Shown here: piece by piece, positions 27,838 through 36,488 of the stretch | Layout of the letters: the number at the start of each line of letters is the position of its first letter | How positions within the stretch are numbered: the stretch's first letter is position 1 | Source of the DNA: Rhodanobacter sp. DHG33 | Lineage (GTDB): Bacteria; Pseudomonadota; Gammaproteobacteria; Xanthomonadales; Rhodanobacteraceae | Assembly (NCBI RefSeq): GCF_014843005.1 | Contig: NZ_JACYXM010000006.1 | Location: 1-64,000 of the forward strand | Direction of reading: 5' to 3' | DNA: 64,000 nt | The notes under the pieces: generated by a model | Database searches by the model: none | What the model saw: only the letters and a program-made list of their open reading frames with translations | What the model was told of the DNA's origin: nothing | Made by a program: the position numbers and the translations under genes

Positions 27838-28635
27838 CTAGCCTTTAGTCCGTCGAAGATAGGTGACCAGCGACAGGTCGTGGCGGTTCTGCGGCACCAG
27901 CGCCACGTACTGCAGGTCGACCCGGCCCAGCGCGGGATGGTCGAGCTGCTTGATGCCTTCGTCGAAGCGGCGCACGTCGTGCTCGGGCCACCAGCGGCGG
28001 AAGTCGTCGCTGCGCTCGGTCAGTTCGGCGATCAGCGTGTCGAAGGGCCGCTTGTCCGCCGCCTGCGCATAGGCGGCGCGGAAGCCGGCGAGGGTGCCGC
28101 GCGCGATCTCTTCCCAGTTGACGATGAGCGTTCGGTAGGGTTCGTGCAGGAACATCAGGCGCAGCGTATTGCGCTCGTGCGGCGCCAGGCTGTCGTAGTC
28201 GACGAACAGCTCGGCGATCGCGCGGTTCCAGATCAGGATGTCGAAGCGGTGGTTGCGCACGTAGGCGGGCAGCGGATCCAGCGCCTGCACGAACTGGCGC
28301 AGGCCGTCGGTCAGCGATTCGTCGTGGGTGTCTTCCGGCGGCGGATAACCGGACAGGGCGAACACGTAGGCGCGTTCGGCGTCGCTCATGCGCAGCACCC
28401 GCGCCAGCCGGTCCAGCGCCTCGGGCGAGGCGCGCACGTCGCGGCCCTGCTCGATCCAGGTGTACCAGCTCGCGCTGACGTCGGCGGCGAGCGCCACCTC
28501 CTCGCGCTTCAGCCCCGGCGTGCGGCGGCGGCCGATGGGAAAGCCCAGTGCGCCTGGCGACACGCGCGCGCGGCAGGCCACCAGGAACGCGCCGAGTTCC
28601 TTCCGTTGCGCCGCGTTGTGCGTGGTGGCATCCAT
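27838..28635 (-). CDS. HTH regulator with MmyB-type ligand-binding domain
   Basis: A 265-residue regulator. The N-terminal XRE helix-turn-helix (about 12-90) includes RRRTPGLKREEVALAADVSASWYTWIEQGR, and the C-terminal domain (about 105-255) contains YVRNHRFDILIWNRAIAELF, the MmyB-like fold that may bind fatty-acid-type ligands. It lies directly upstream of, and on the same strand as, the semialdehyde dehydrogenase and ThDP enzyme genes (125-bp gap), so it is the obvious candidate controller of that pair. Confidence 0.9.
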   Translation of the reverse strand: MDATTHNAAQRKELGAFLVACRARVSPGALGFPIGRRRTPGLKREEVALAADVSASWYTWIEQGRDVRASPEALDRLARVLRMSDAERAYVFALSGYPPPEDTHDESLTDGLRQFVQALDPLPAYVRNHRFDILIWNRAIAELFVDYDSLAPHERNTLRLMFLHEPYRTLIVNWEEIARGTLAGFRAAYAQAADKRPFDTLIAELTERSDDFRRWWPEHDVRRFDEGIKQLDHPALGRVDLQYVALVPQNRHDLSLVTYLRRTKG

Positions 28636-28678
28636 CGTCGTGGCCGTCTGTGGATGTCCGGATGATAGCCGGGACGGC

Positions 28679-31600
28679 TCAGATGGCTTCCAGTGCTTTC
28701 GCCAGGCGCTTGGCCGACACCGGTTCCGCGGTCTTCAGTTCCTGCGCGAACAGCGATACGCGCCATTCCTCGATCAACCAGCGCAGTTCGTCCAGCCCCT
28801 CGCTACCGGCGGCACGGTGCTTCAGGTATTCGCGCCAGTAGGGCAGCACCTGCAGCATGCGCTGCTGGTCCTTCGCCGGGTCCTGCCGCAGGCGTTCGCC
28901 GCGCAGGCGCATGGCCTTGAGGTAGCGGGGATAGTGCGCGAGCCGCGCCAGCGGCAGTTCGCGCAGGAAGCCGGGGGCGAGCAGGGCGTCGAGCTGTTCG
29001 CGCAGGTCGTCGTAGCTGGCGCGCGCGAAGCCCAGCAAGGGCGGCTGCAGCCATGGCCTGAGTTCGGCCTGCGCCTCGATGATCGGTTCGGCCAGTTTCA
29101 ACCGCTCGACCGCGGCGGCGAACAGTTCGCGGGCGGCATGGGTGCGCAGGGCCTCGAACGCGCCGGCGCTGCGCGCGTCGAGGTCGAGGCGGGCGAGGAG
29201 GTCGGCGAAGCCGCCTTCGACCAGGTCCTCGCGCAGGCTGTCGACGCCACCCAGCGCGGCGTATTTCAGCGCCAGCGGGTTGGCGATCGGCAGACGGCGG
29301 CGCGCCTGCTTCAGGTCGCTGGCCAGCGCGTTGCGCAGCAGGCGCCGCACGCCGTCGAGGTGGGCGGCGGCGGCTTCGTCGCGGCGCTCGAACACGCGCA
29401 GCGCCACCGCATCTCCCAGGTCGACCAGCGCAGGAAACGCCAGCAGGTTGCCCTTGGAGCGCACTTCGCGGGGAATCTCCTCGAAGTCCCACGCGGTGAT
29501 GTCTTCGCGGGTGAGCTCCACGTCGGTCTTGCGCGAGAACGCTTCGCGCGCGCGGCCCTCCCACTCGGCGCGCAGCGCAGCTAGGTCGCGGCCGGCGGAC
29601 AGTGTGCGACCGCTGTCGTCGTGCAGGCGGTAGCGCATCAGGAAATGCGGCGCCAGTTCCACGGTGGCGAATTCGCTGGCGCCGATATCCACGCCGGTGG
29701 TGCGTTTCAGGAAAGCGGCCAACGCCTGCGCCAGTGGTTCGTCGCGGGGCGCTTCGGCCTCGGCGAAGGCGCGTGCGAAATCCGGTGCAGGCACGAAGTT
29801 GCGACGCTGCGCCTTCGGCAGGCCGCGGATCAGTTCGGCGACCTTCTCGGCGAGCAGCCCGGGCACCAGCCATTCGCAGCGCGTCGCGGGCAGGGCGTTG
29901 AGCATCGCGAGCGGCAGGTGCAGGGTGACGCCGTCGGCCTCGTCGCCGGGCACGAAGCGGTATTCGAGACGGTAGCGCTGCGCGCCCGCCGCCGGCGCCC
30001 CGCCGGCGGCCATCGGAGTGACCTCCAAGGTTGCAGGGAAGGCCTTCGGGTCGAGCCCCGCGCCGCCCACCATCACGTCGTCCAGCGACCAGCGCAACGC
30101 CGCCTGCTCGGCAGGGCGCGCGTGGCGATACCACGCGTCCAGCGCACGGCTGGACGAGATGTCTTCGGGCAGCTTGCCGCGGAAGAAGTCGACCAGTTCG
30201 TCCTCGTGGCGGATCAGGCCCTCGCGACGCTGCTTCGCTTCGATGCCCTGCGCATCCTCCAGCACGCGCTGGTTGGCGCGCACGAAATCGGCACGCGCCT
30301 CAATGTCGCCGCGCGCCAGCGCTTCGAGCAGGAAGATCTCGTGGGCGAGTGCGGGGTCTTGCTTCTCGAACGTCACCGCGCGGCGCTCGACCAGGTTCAG
30401 GCCGAACAGGCTCACCTGCTCGTAGGCCACCACGCAGCCGCGCTTCTTCGACCAGTGCGCGTCGCGGCAGCTGGACTTCAGCAGATGCGCGGCCTGCTGC
30501 TCGACCCAGGCGGGTTCGATACGCGCGCACATCATCGCCCACACCTTGCCGCCCACGTCGAGGATCTGCGCGGCGAACACCCAGTTCGGCGGCACCTTCG
30601 TCAGCGCCGAGCCGGGGAAGACCTGGAACTTGCGCTCGCGTGTGCCCTGGAAGACGCCGCGTTCGTCCTTGCGGCCTACTTGCGTGGGGAGGCCGGCCAA
30701 GAGGCTGCAGTGGACTGTCTCGAAGAGACGGGATGCCGCTGCCTCTTCATCCATGACGCGCCCTTTGCCTTCGCCTCCTCTCACCTGCGGGGAGAGGGTC
30801 GAGGTGAGGGGCGGGTGCTCGCGCGAACGCTCCTGCGAAGCACGCCTGTTCTTTCCACCGCCTCGCGAAGCCGGCCCTTCACCTCGACCCTCTCCTCGGT
30901 GGGGAGAGGGAGAAACGGCATGGCCTCCCTGCTGGGTAGAGGGAGTGCTGAGCTTCCACCCGAGCTCCTGCACCACCAGCAGCAACTGCCGGTGCAGCTC
31001 CCGCCACTCGCGCATGCGCATGAAGCTGAGGAAGTGCCGCGAGCACCAGTCGCGCAGTTTCGATTGCGTGAGCTCCTCGTGCGCCTTGTCGTACTCGCGC
31101 CACAGGTTCAGCACGCCGACGAAGTCGGATTTCGGGTCGGCGAACGCGGCATGCGCGGCGTCGGCCTGCTGGCGCGCGTCGGCGGGACGTTCGCGCGGGT
31201 CCTGGATGCTGAGGAAGGCGGCAATGGTGATGAGTTCGCGCAGCGCATGCAGCTGGTTGGCTTCCACCAGCATGCGCGCGAGCTGCACGTCGATGGGCAG
31301 CTTAGCCAGCGTGCGGCCGATGGTGGTGAGCGCGCGCGCCGCATCGATCGCGCCGATCTCGGCGAGGCGGCGGTAGCCGTCGGCCACCACGCGCGGGTCG
31401 GGCGCGTCGAGGAAGGGGAAGTCATCCACTTCGCCCAGCTTCAGCGCCAGCATGCGCAGGGTCACGTTGGCCAGCGAGGAGCGCAGCAGCTCGGGATCGG
31501 TGAATGCGTTGCGCGATGCGAAATCCGCCTCGTCGTAGAGGCGGTAGCAGATGCCGGGGCCGATGCGACCGCAGCGGCCCTTGCGCTGGTCGGCGGCAGC

Positions 31601-32800
31601 CTGCGAGACCGGCTCCACGTGCAGGCGTTCGAGCTGGCTGCGCTGGCTGTAGCGCTTCACGCGCGCGCTGCCGGTGTCGACCACATAGCGGATGCGCGGC
31701 ACGGTGAGCGAGGTCTCGGCCACATTTGTCGCCAGCACCACGCGGCGCTTCGGGCCGGGCTTGAACACGCGGTCCTGGTCGGTGGCGGAGAGCCGCGCGT
31801 ACAGCGGCAGGATCTCGGTCTCGCGGTACTGCCGGCGCGACAGCAACAGGTGCGCGTCGCGGATCTCGCGCTCGCCGGGCAGGAACACCAGCACGTCGCC
31901 CGGACCGCCACCCAGGCTGCGGTCGGCCATGACCTCGTCGAGCACGGCGGCGATGTGTTCGGCACTGCCCTGGCTCAGGCCGCGCGCGCGTTCGCCGGCG
32001 AGCTGGTCGACAGGGCGCCAGCGCAGTTCCACCGGATACGCGCGGCCTTCCACCGAGACCACCGGCGCGCCGCCGAAATGCTCGGCGAAGCGCGCGGTAT
32101 CGATGGTGGCCGAGGTGACGATGATCTTCAGCTCGGGCCGCTTCGCGGCGAGCCGCTTGAGGTAGCCGAGCAGGAAGTCGATGTTGAGGCTGCGCTCGTG
32201 CGCTTCGTCGATGATCAGGGTGTCGTAGGCCGACAGCCAGGGATCATTCTGCGTTTCGGCGAGCAGGATGCCGTCGGTCATGAACTTCACCAGCGTGCGC
32301 TCGCTCACCTGGTCGGTGAAGCGCACCTGGAAACCCACCTGGTCGCCGAGCTGCGTGTCGAGTTCCTCGGCCACGCGGCGCGCCACCGAACGCGCGGCGA
32401 GGCGGCGCGGCTGGGTGCAGCCGATCAGTCCGGCTTCGCCGCGGCCCGCGGCGAGGCAGAGCTTGGGGATCTGCGTGGTCTTGCCCGAACCGGTTTCGCC
32501 CGCGATCACCACCACCTGGTTTTCGCGGATCAGCTTGACGATCTCGTCGGCGCGCGCGGCGATGGGCAGCGATTCGTCCAGCCGGATCGCGGGCTTGGCC
32601 TCGACGCGTGCGCGGCGTTTCGCGGCGGAAGCCGCGATATCGTCGACCAGGGCCGCCAGCTTCTTTTCGTCGGCGTGCTTCGACAAACCGCGCCAGCGCC
32701 CCAGCAGGCGGCCGAAGTCGCGGCTGCACACGCCGTCGAGCGCACGGCGCAAGTCGCGCAGCGAGGGAAGGGCGGTCGGCGGGCAGTTCGTGTCGTTCAT
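28679..32800 (-). CDS. hrpA: ATP-dependent RNA helicase HrpA with in-frame repeat insertion
   Basis: A DEAH-box helicase; in Escherichia coli HrpA acts on stalled ribosomes and mRNA. Walker A is GETGSGKT (101-108) and DEAH lies at 198-201, followed by HELICc, HA2, OB and the large HrpA C-terminal domain (DUF3418-type). At 1373 residues it is longer than usual because about 70 residues (roughly 612-682) are inserted after VVQELGWKL. They are encoded by dispersed repeat DNA (SPSPHRGEGRGEG...TSTLSPQVRGGEG). The frame is intact on both sides and family sequence resumes at FETVHCSLLAGLPTQVG. The protein is probably functional because the insertion falls in a linker. Confidence 0.94.
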   Translation of the reverse strand: MNDTNCPPTALPSLRDLRRALDGVCSRDFGRLLGRWRGLSKHADEKKLAALVDDIAASAAKRRARVEAKPAIRLDESLPIAARADEIVKLIRENQVVVIAGETGSGKTTQIPKLCLAAGRGEAGLIGCTQPRRLAARSVARRVAEELDTQLGDQVGFQVRFTDQVSERTLVKFMTDGILLAETQNDPWLSAYDTLIIDEAHERSLNIDFLLGYLKRLAAKRPELKIIVTSATIDTARFAEHFGGAPVVSVEGRAYPVELRWRPVDQLAGERARGLSQGSAEHIAAVLDEVMADRSLGGGPGDVLVFLPGEREIRDAHLLLSRRQYRETEILPLYARLSATDQDRVFKPGPKRRVVLATNVAETSLTVPRIRYVVDTGSARVKRYSQRSQLERLHVEPVSQAAADQRKGRCGRIGPGICYRLYDEADFASRNAFTDPELLRSSLANVTLRMLALKLGEVDDFPFLDAPDPRVVADGYRRLAEIGAIDAARALTTIGRTLAKLPIDVQLARMLVEANQLHALRELITIAAFLSIQDPRERPADARQQADAAHAAFADPKSDFVGVLNLWREYDKAHEELTQSKLRDWCSRHFLSFMRMREWRELHRQLLLVVQELGWKLSTPSTQQGGHAVSPSPHRGEGRGEGPASRGGGKNRRASQERSREHPPLTSTLSPQVRGGEGKGRVMDEEAAASRLFETVHCSLLAGLPTQVGRKDERGVFQGTRERKFQVFPGSALTKVPPNWVFAAQILDVGGKVWAMMCARIEPAWVEQQAAHLLKSSCRDAHWSKKRGCVVAYEQVSLFGLNLVERRAVTFEKQDPALAHEIFLLEALARGDIEARADFVRANQRVLEDAQGIEAKQRREGLIRHEDELVDFFRGKLPEDISSSRALDAWYRHARPAEQAALRWSLDDVMVGGAGLDPKAFPATLEVTPMAAGGAPAAGAQRYRLEYRFVPGDEADGVTLHLPLAMLNALPATRCEWLVPGLLAEKVAELIRGLPKAQRRNFVPAPDFARAFAEAEAPRDEPLAQALAAFLKRTTGVDIGASEFATVELAPHFLMRYRLHDDSGRTLSAGRDLAALRAEWEGRAREAFSRKTDVELTREDITAWDFEEIPREVRSKGNLLAFPALVDLGDAVALRVFERRDEAAAAHLDGVRRLLRNALASDLKQARRRLPIANPLALKYAALGGVDSLREDLVEGGFADLLARLDLDARSAGAFEALRTHAARELFAAAVERLKLAEPIIEAQAELRPWLQPPLLGFARASYDDLREQLDALLAPGFLRELPLARLAHYPRYLKAMRLRGERLRQDPAKDQQRMLQVLPYWREYLKHRAAGSEGLDELRWLIEEWRVSLFAQELKTAEPVSAKRLAKALEAI
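30742..30950. repeat. Inverted pair of dispersed repeats inside hrpA
   Basis: Copy 1 (30775-30813) contains GGAGAGGGTCGAGGTGAGGG. Copy 2 (30877-30912) carries the inverted form (CTTCACCTCGACCCTCTCC...GGGGAGAGGG). The same element occurs between genes at 51461-51497. The insertion preserves the hrpA frame and adds about 70 low-complexity residues. Confidence 0.8.
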
Positions 32801-32831
32801 TCAGCCGCACATGATAACGGCTGGTTTTTGC

Positions 32832-32921
32832 TCGTCATCCCGGCGCAGGCCGGGATCCAGTGTCATTGAGGCTTGAGCACGAGCTGGCATCGCTGGATTC
32901 CGGCCTGCGCCGGAATGACGA
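32832..32921. repeat. REP-like inverted repeat pair
   Basis: TCGTCATCCCGGCGCAGGCC... (32832-32860) and its inverted partner ending GGCCTGCGCCGGAATGACGA (32893-32921) are 29-bp arms separated by 32 bp. Each arm is itself partly palindromic (CCGGCGCAGGCCGG). It lies in the hrpA-dps divergent gap. Elements of this look are common intergenic repeats in many proteobacteria. Confidence 0.8.
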
Positions 32922-33036
32922 ACCCCTTGCGTGACGCTCGATAGGCTCCCGCTATCGGCGGCATCGCGAGGATTCATTTCCATTGCGGCCGGCGCATCGT
33001 TACCTTGGTTCCATCACTCATCGCACGGAGAACACC

Positions 33037-33504
33037 ATGGCCTCGAACATCGGTATCGCGAAGAAGGACCGCGAAGCCATCGCCAAGCAGTTGTCCAAGC
33101 TGCTGGCCGACACCTATTCGCTCTACCTAAAGACCCACAGCTTTCACTGGAACGTCACCGGCCCGCAGTTCAACAGCCTGCACGCGATGTTCGAGACGCA
33201 GTACAACGAGCTGTGGCTGGCCGCCGACGAGATCGCCGAGCGCATCCGCACGCTGGACGTGTTCGCTCCCGGCTCGTACAGCCAGTTCGGCAAGCTCAGC
33301 TCGATCAAGGAAGAATCCGGCGTGCCGGAATGGAAGGAAATGGTGAACCAGCTGGTCGACGGCCACGAGATCGTGGCGAACACCGCACGCGCTGCCATCA
33401 AGGTGGCCGACAAGGCCGGCGACGAAGGCAGCGCGGACATGCTCACCGGCCGCCTCAAGGCGCACGAGAAGACGGCGTGGATGCTGCGCTCGCTGCTGAA
33501 GTGA
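33037..33504 (+). CDS. dps: Dps-family ferritin-like DNA-protecting protein
   Basis: A 155-residue four-helix protein that oxidises and stores iron in a dodecamer and shields DNA under stress. The ferroxidase-site signature is clear: [39 protein letters not shown] (His37, His49 and the Asp/Glu cluster at about 64-68). The ATG at 33037 is chosen because CGGAG lies just upstream and the longer frame adds non-family residues. Single gene with a strong terminator downstream. I see no certain OxyR or Fur site. Confidence 0.95.
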   Translation: MASNIGIAKKDREAIAKQLSKLLADTYSLYLKTHSFHWNVTGPQFNSLHAMFETQYNELWLAADEIAERIRTLDVFAPGSYSQFGKLSSIKEESGVPEWKEMVNQLVDGHEIVANTARAAIKVADKAGDEGSADMLTGRLKAHEKTAWMLRSLLK

Positions 33505-33525
33505 GCGATGCGGCACCTGGATGCG

Positions 33526-33552
33526 AAAAGGCCCGCCGATGGCGGGCCTTTT
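33526..33552. terminator. Bidirectional terminator between dps and the M16 peptidase gene
   Basis: AAAAGGCCCGCC (33526-33537), loop GAT, GGCGGGCCTTTT (33541-33552): a 12-bp perfect stem with A/T tails on both sides, placed between two convergent stop codons. Confidence 0.9.
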
Positions 33553-33573
33553 CATTGGCGTGCACGTACCGCT

Positions 33574-36240
33574 TCAGTCCTTCGGTGCCGGTCCCTTCAC
33601 CGCGGTGACCAGGCCGTCGGGCCGCACGTACTTCGCGAACGCCTGCTGCACTTCGGGGGCGGTGAGTTCGAGGTAGTGCCGGCCGGCGATGCTCATCGCA
33701 TCCAGCGGCTTGCCCTGCTGCGACAGCGTGAGCAGCTGGCTGCCGATCGCGCCGAAGCTGGATTCGCCCAGCGGAATGCGGCGCAGCAGGATGCCCTTGG
33801 CTTGCATCAGCTCGGTGTCGGTCACCGGTTGCTGCTGCATCTGCTTGAGGTTCTGCACCACCAGCGCACCGGCGGCACCCACCTTGTCGGGATCGCAGCC
33901 GAAATACACCTTGTACGTGCCGCGGTACTTGTCCGCGTCGAGGTTCACGCCCACGGTGTAGACCAGGCCGTGCTTTTCGCGCAGGTCGCGGGTAAGGCGT
34001 GAGGCATAGAAGCCGCCGCCCAGCACCTGGTTGCCCAGGTTGATGGCGAAGCGCGCCGGGTCGTCGTAGGTGACGGCGATGGTCTGCGCCATCTCCACGC
34101 TGTCCTGCACCGCGCTGGCGTCGGGCACGTGCAGCTTGCCGGGACGGTTGGCGGGCACGGCGGCGTAGTCGGTATCCGGTTTCGGCCCCGTGGCCTTCCA
34201 GTTGCCGAAGGCCTGCTCGATCACCTGCTTCGCCTGCGCCGGATCGACCCTGCCCACGATGACGATGGTGGCGAGGTCGGGGCGGAAGGTCTGCGCGTAG
34301 TACTGCTTCACCTTGTCCGGCGTCAGTGCCATCACGTCCTGGGGTTTGGGATAGCGCAGCGAGGGGTCGTTGGCCGGCAGCAGCGCCTTGCCCAACGCCT
34401 GTCCGTACAGGAAGGCGGGCGACTGCAGCACGCCGGCCATGCCGCCTGCTACCTGCTGCCGCACCACCGCGAAGGCCTGCGCGGGCAGTGCAGGATGCAG
34501 TTCGTTGTCGGCGAGCAGCTTCACGCCTTCGGCGAAATGCACGGACGGCGTCGAAAGCGAGAATCGGGAGCCTGCGCTCACGTGTGCGCTGATTCCGTCC
34601 AGCGCCTGCTGGAACGCGAGACGATCCATCTGTTCGGTACCGAACGAGAACAGCCCGTCCAGCACCTCGGCCACGCCTTCTTCGCCCTTGGCGGCTTGCA
34701 GGTCCTGGTTGGTCTTGATGTCGCCGAACAGCTCCACCGTGTCGCTGGTGGATTCCGGCTGCACGATCAGCCTGAGGCCGTTCGGCAAGGTGTACGACAC
34801 CGGGGCCAGCGAAGACTTCGGCACCTCGAGCTTGGCGAATGCCTGCTCCGCCCACGCCGGCAATTGCACCGGCTTGTCGGGGCTGGAGGCGAAGCTCTCC
34901 GCGCCGCCGAAACCGTTGCCCGCCACCGGCTTGCCCGAGCTTTCCGGGGTGAGGATGGCGGTGATCGCATGCGCGGGATCGAAAGTCCGCTTCGCCAGCG
35001 CATTCACGGCTTCCGGCGTCACCGCCTCGATGGCGGCCTTGATCGCGTCGGGCGATTCGGCGTCCTGGAAGGCCAGCGCGTGCGACCATGCATTGGCGAG
35101 GCCATCCACCGAATTCTTCTTGAACTCCAGCGAGGCGATGGCCTTGCGTTTGGCCGCATCCACCAGCGACGCATCGATGCCCTTGCTCGCCGCCTCGGCG
35201 AGGATGGATTGCATCTTCGCGAGGATGGGTTGCGGGTTGCCGCCCTTGGGGAAGATGCCCACAGCCATGCCCACGCCGGCCCGCGGCAGGCTCTGGTCGA
35301 TGAAGGCGCCGTACAGCGCGGTGCCGTCGAAACGCATGCCGGCCAGTGCGGCACGCTGCGAACCCAGTGCGCCGCTCAGCACCATCGCGGTGGCATAGTC
35401 CTTCGAGGTGAGGCCGGGCAGGCGATAGCCCAGGTACACCGAGCCGTAGGGCGCGTCGGTGGGCAGTTGCACGGTCTTGGCCGTCGCCGGCTTGAAGTCG
35501 AACGCGGCACGCGCCGGCAGCGTCTTGCGCGCGATGTCGCCGAATTCCTGCTTCACCTTCGCCAGCGTGGCGGCGGGATCGACGTCGCCTGCGATCACCA
35601 GGATGGCGTTGTTAGGCGCGTACCAGGTGTCGTGGAAGTGCTTCAGCATCGCCGCCGTGGTCTTGTCGAACGAGTCGCGCGTGCCCAACGGCGTGTGCGC
35701 GTAGGGCGTGCCGGCGAACATCTGCGCGCGCAGCTCGCTGTAGAACTTGAAGGACGGGTTGGAGAGGTCGCGCGAGACCTCCTGCTCGATCGCGCCGCGC
35801 TCCTTGTCCCATTCCTTGGCGTCCATGTCCACGCCGCGCATGCGCAGGCTCTGCACATGCAGGGCCACGTCCAGGTCCTGCGCCGGCGCCATGAAGTAGT
35901 ACTGCGTCACGCCTTCGTTGGTGTCCGCGTTGAACGCGCCGCCCATGTTCGCGGCGATCGCCGCCAGCTGGTCCTTGGACAGGCCGGGACTGCCGCGGAA
36001 CATCATGTGTTCCACCGCATGCGCGGTGCCGGGGAAGCCGTCCGGCACTTCGTCGGAGCCGGCGAGGTAGTTCATCTCCGTGGTGATGACCGGCGCCAGC
36101 GTGTTGCGCACGATCACCACGCGCAGGCCGTTGTCCAGCGTGGCGCGGGTGACGTCGGCGTCGTTCGTCGCGGCCATCGCGCCGCCTGCCGCCAGGGCCA
36201 GGCCAATTGCCGCGGCCAACCGGAGTACTCGCCTTTTCAT
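33574..36240 (-). CDS. Exported M16 (insulinase-family) zinc metallopeptidase
   Basis: An 888-residue pitrilysin-type peptidase with a signal peptide (MKRRVLRLAAAIGLALAAGGAMA). The inverted zinc motif HAVEH is at 74-78 and the third ligand glutamate lies in ERGAIEQEVSRD about 75 residues later. Two M16 halves follow: an active N-terminal half and an inactive C-terminal half (LPNGLRLIVQPES...GFYASRLTRDLREKHGLVYTVG). It presumably degrades peptides in the periplasm. It stands alone behind a bidirectional terminator. Confidence 0.93.
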   Translation of the reverse strand: MKRRVLRLAAAIGLALAAGGAMAATNDADVTRATLDNGLRVVIVRNTLAPVITTEMNYLAGSDEVPDGFPGTAHAVEHMMFRGSPGLSKDQLAAIAANMGGAFNADTNEGVTQYYFMAPAQDLDVALHVQSLRMRGVDMDAKEWDKERGAIEQEVSRDLSNPSFKFYSELRAQMFAGTPYAHTPLGTRDSFDKTTAAMLKHFHDTWYAPNNAILVIAGDVDPAATLAKVKQEFGDIARKTLPARAAFDFKPATAKTVQLPTDAPYGSVYLGYRLPGLTSKDYATAMVLSGALGSQRAALAGMRFDGTALYGAFIDQSLPRAGVGMAVGIFPKGGNPQPILAKMQSILAEAASKGIDASLVDAAKRKAIASLEFKKNSVDGLANAWSHALAFQDAESPDAIKAAIEAVTPEAVNALAKRTFDPAHAITAILTPESSGKPVAGNGFGGAESFASSPDKPVQLPAWAEQAFAKLEVPKSSLAPVSYTLPNGLRLIVQPESTSDTVELFGDIKTNQDLQAAKGEEGVAEVLDGLFSFGTEQMDRLAFQQALDGISAHVSAGSRFSLSTPSVHFAEGVKLLADNELHPALPAQAFAVVRQQVAGGMAGVLQSPAFLYGQALGKALLPANDPSLRYPKPQDVMALTPDKVKQYYAQTFRPDLATIVIVGRVDPAQAKQVIEQAFGNWKATGPKPDTDYAAVPANRPGKLHVPDASAVQDSVEMAQTIAVTYDDPARFAINLGNQVLGGGFYASRLTRDLREKHGLVYTVGVNLDADKYRGTYKVYFGCDPDKVGAAGALVVQNLKQMQQQPVTDTELMQAKGILLRRIPLGESSFGAIGSQLLTLSQQGKPLDAMSIAGRHYLELTAPEVQQAFAKYVRPDGLVTAVKGPAPKD

Positions 36241-36488
36241 CGTTCGATCCTTGTGTCGTCTGCGAAGGTGGATGCGGAGCCCGCATCATGGAGAGTGAAG
36301 CAGAAATCGGCGTCGGCAACGACACTCACGAGGATGATCCGCGCAGACACGTGCCTCGAAGCAAAGGCTGCCGTGCCAGCGCCATCGACTCGCGGAGGTT
36401 GGCCTGCCGTGAAGCGCGGTCCGAATCCGCGTTGCACCTTCGAGAGTGCAAGCCAACCGGCGACTCCGTCAAAAACCAATGCCATCCA
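36241..36488. other. Gap between the ABC permease and M16 peptidase genes
   Basis: This 248-bp region lies upstream of the peptidase gene and holds its likely promoter. A minus-strand open frame (36237-36485) overlaps the peptidase start, but it shows no recognisable protein features. I see no hairpin or repeat worth naming. Confidence 0.4.

Noticed and set aside
36237-36485. 82-codon minus-strand frame between the ABC permease and M16 genes
   Set aside because: It overlaps the M16 start, has a mixed composition without domain or signal features, and occupies the likely promoter.
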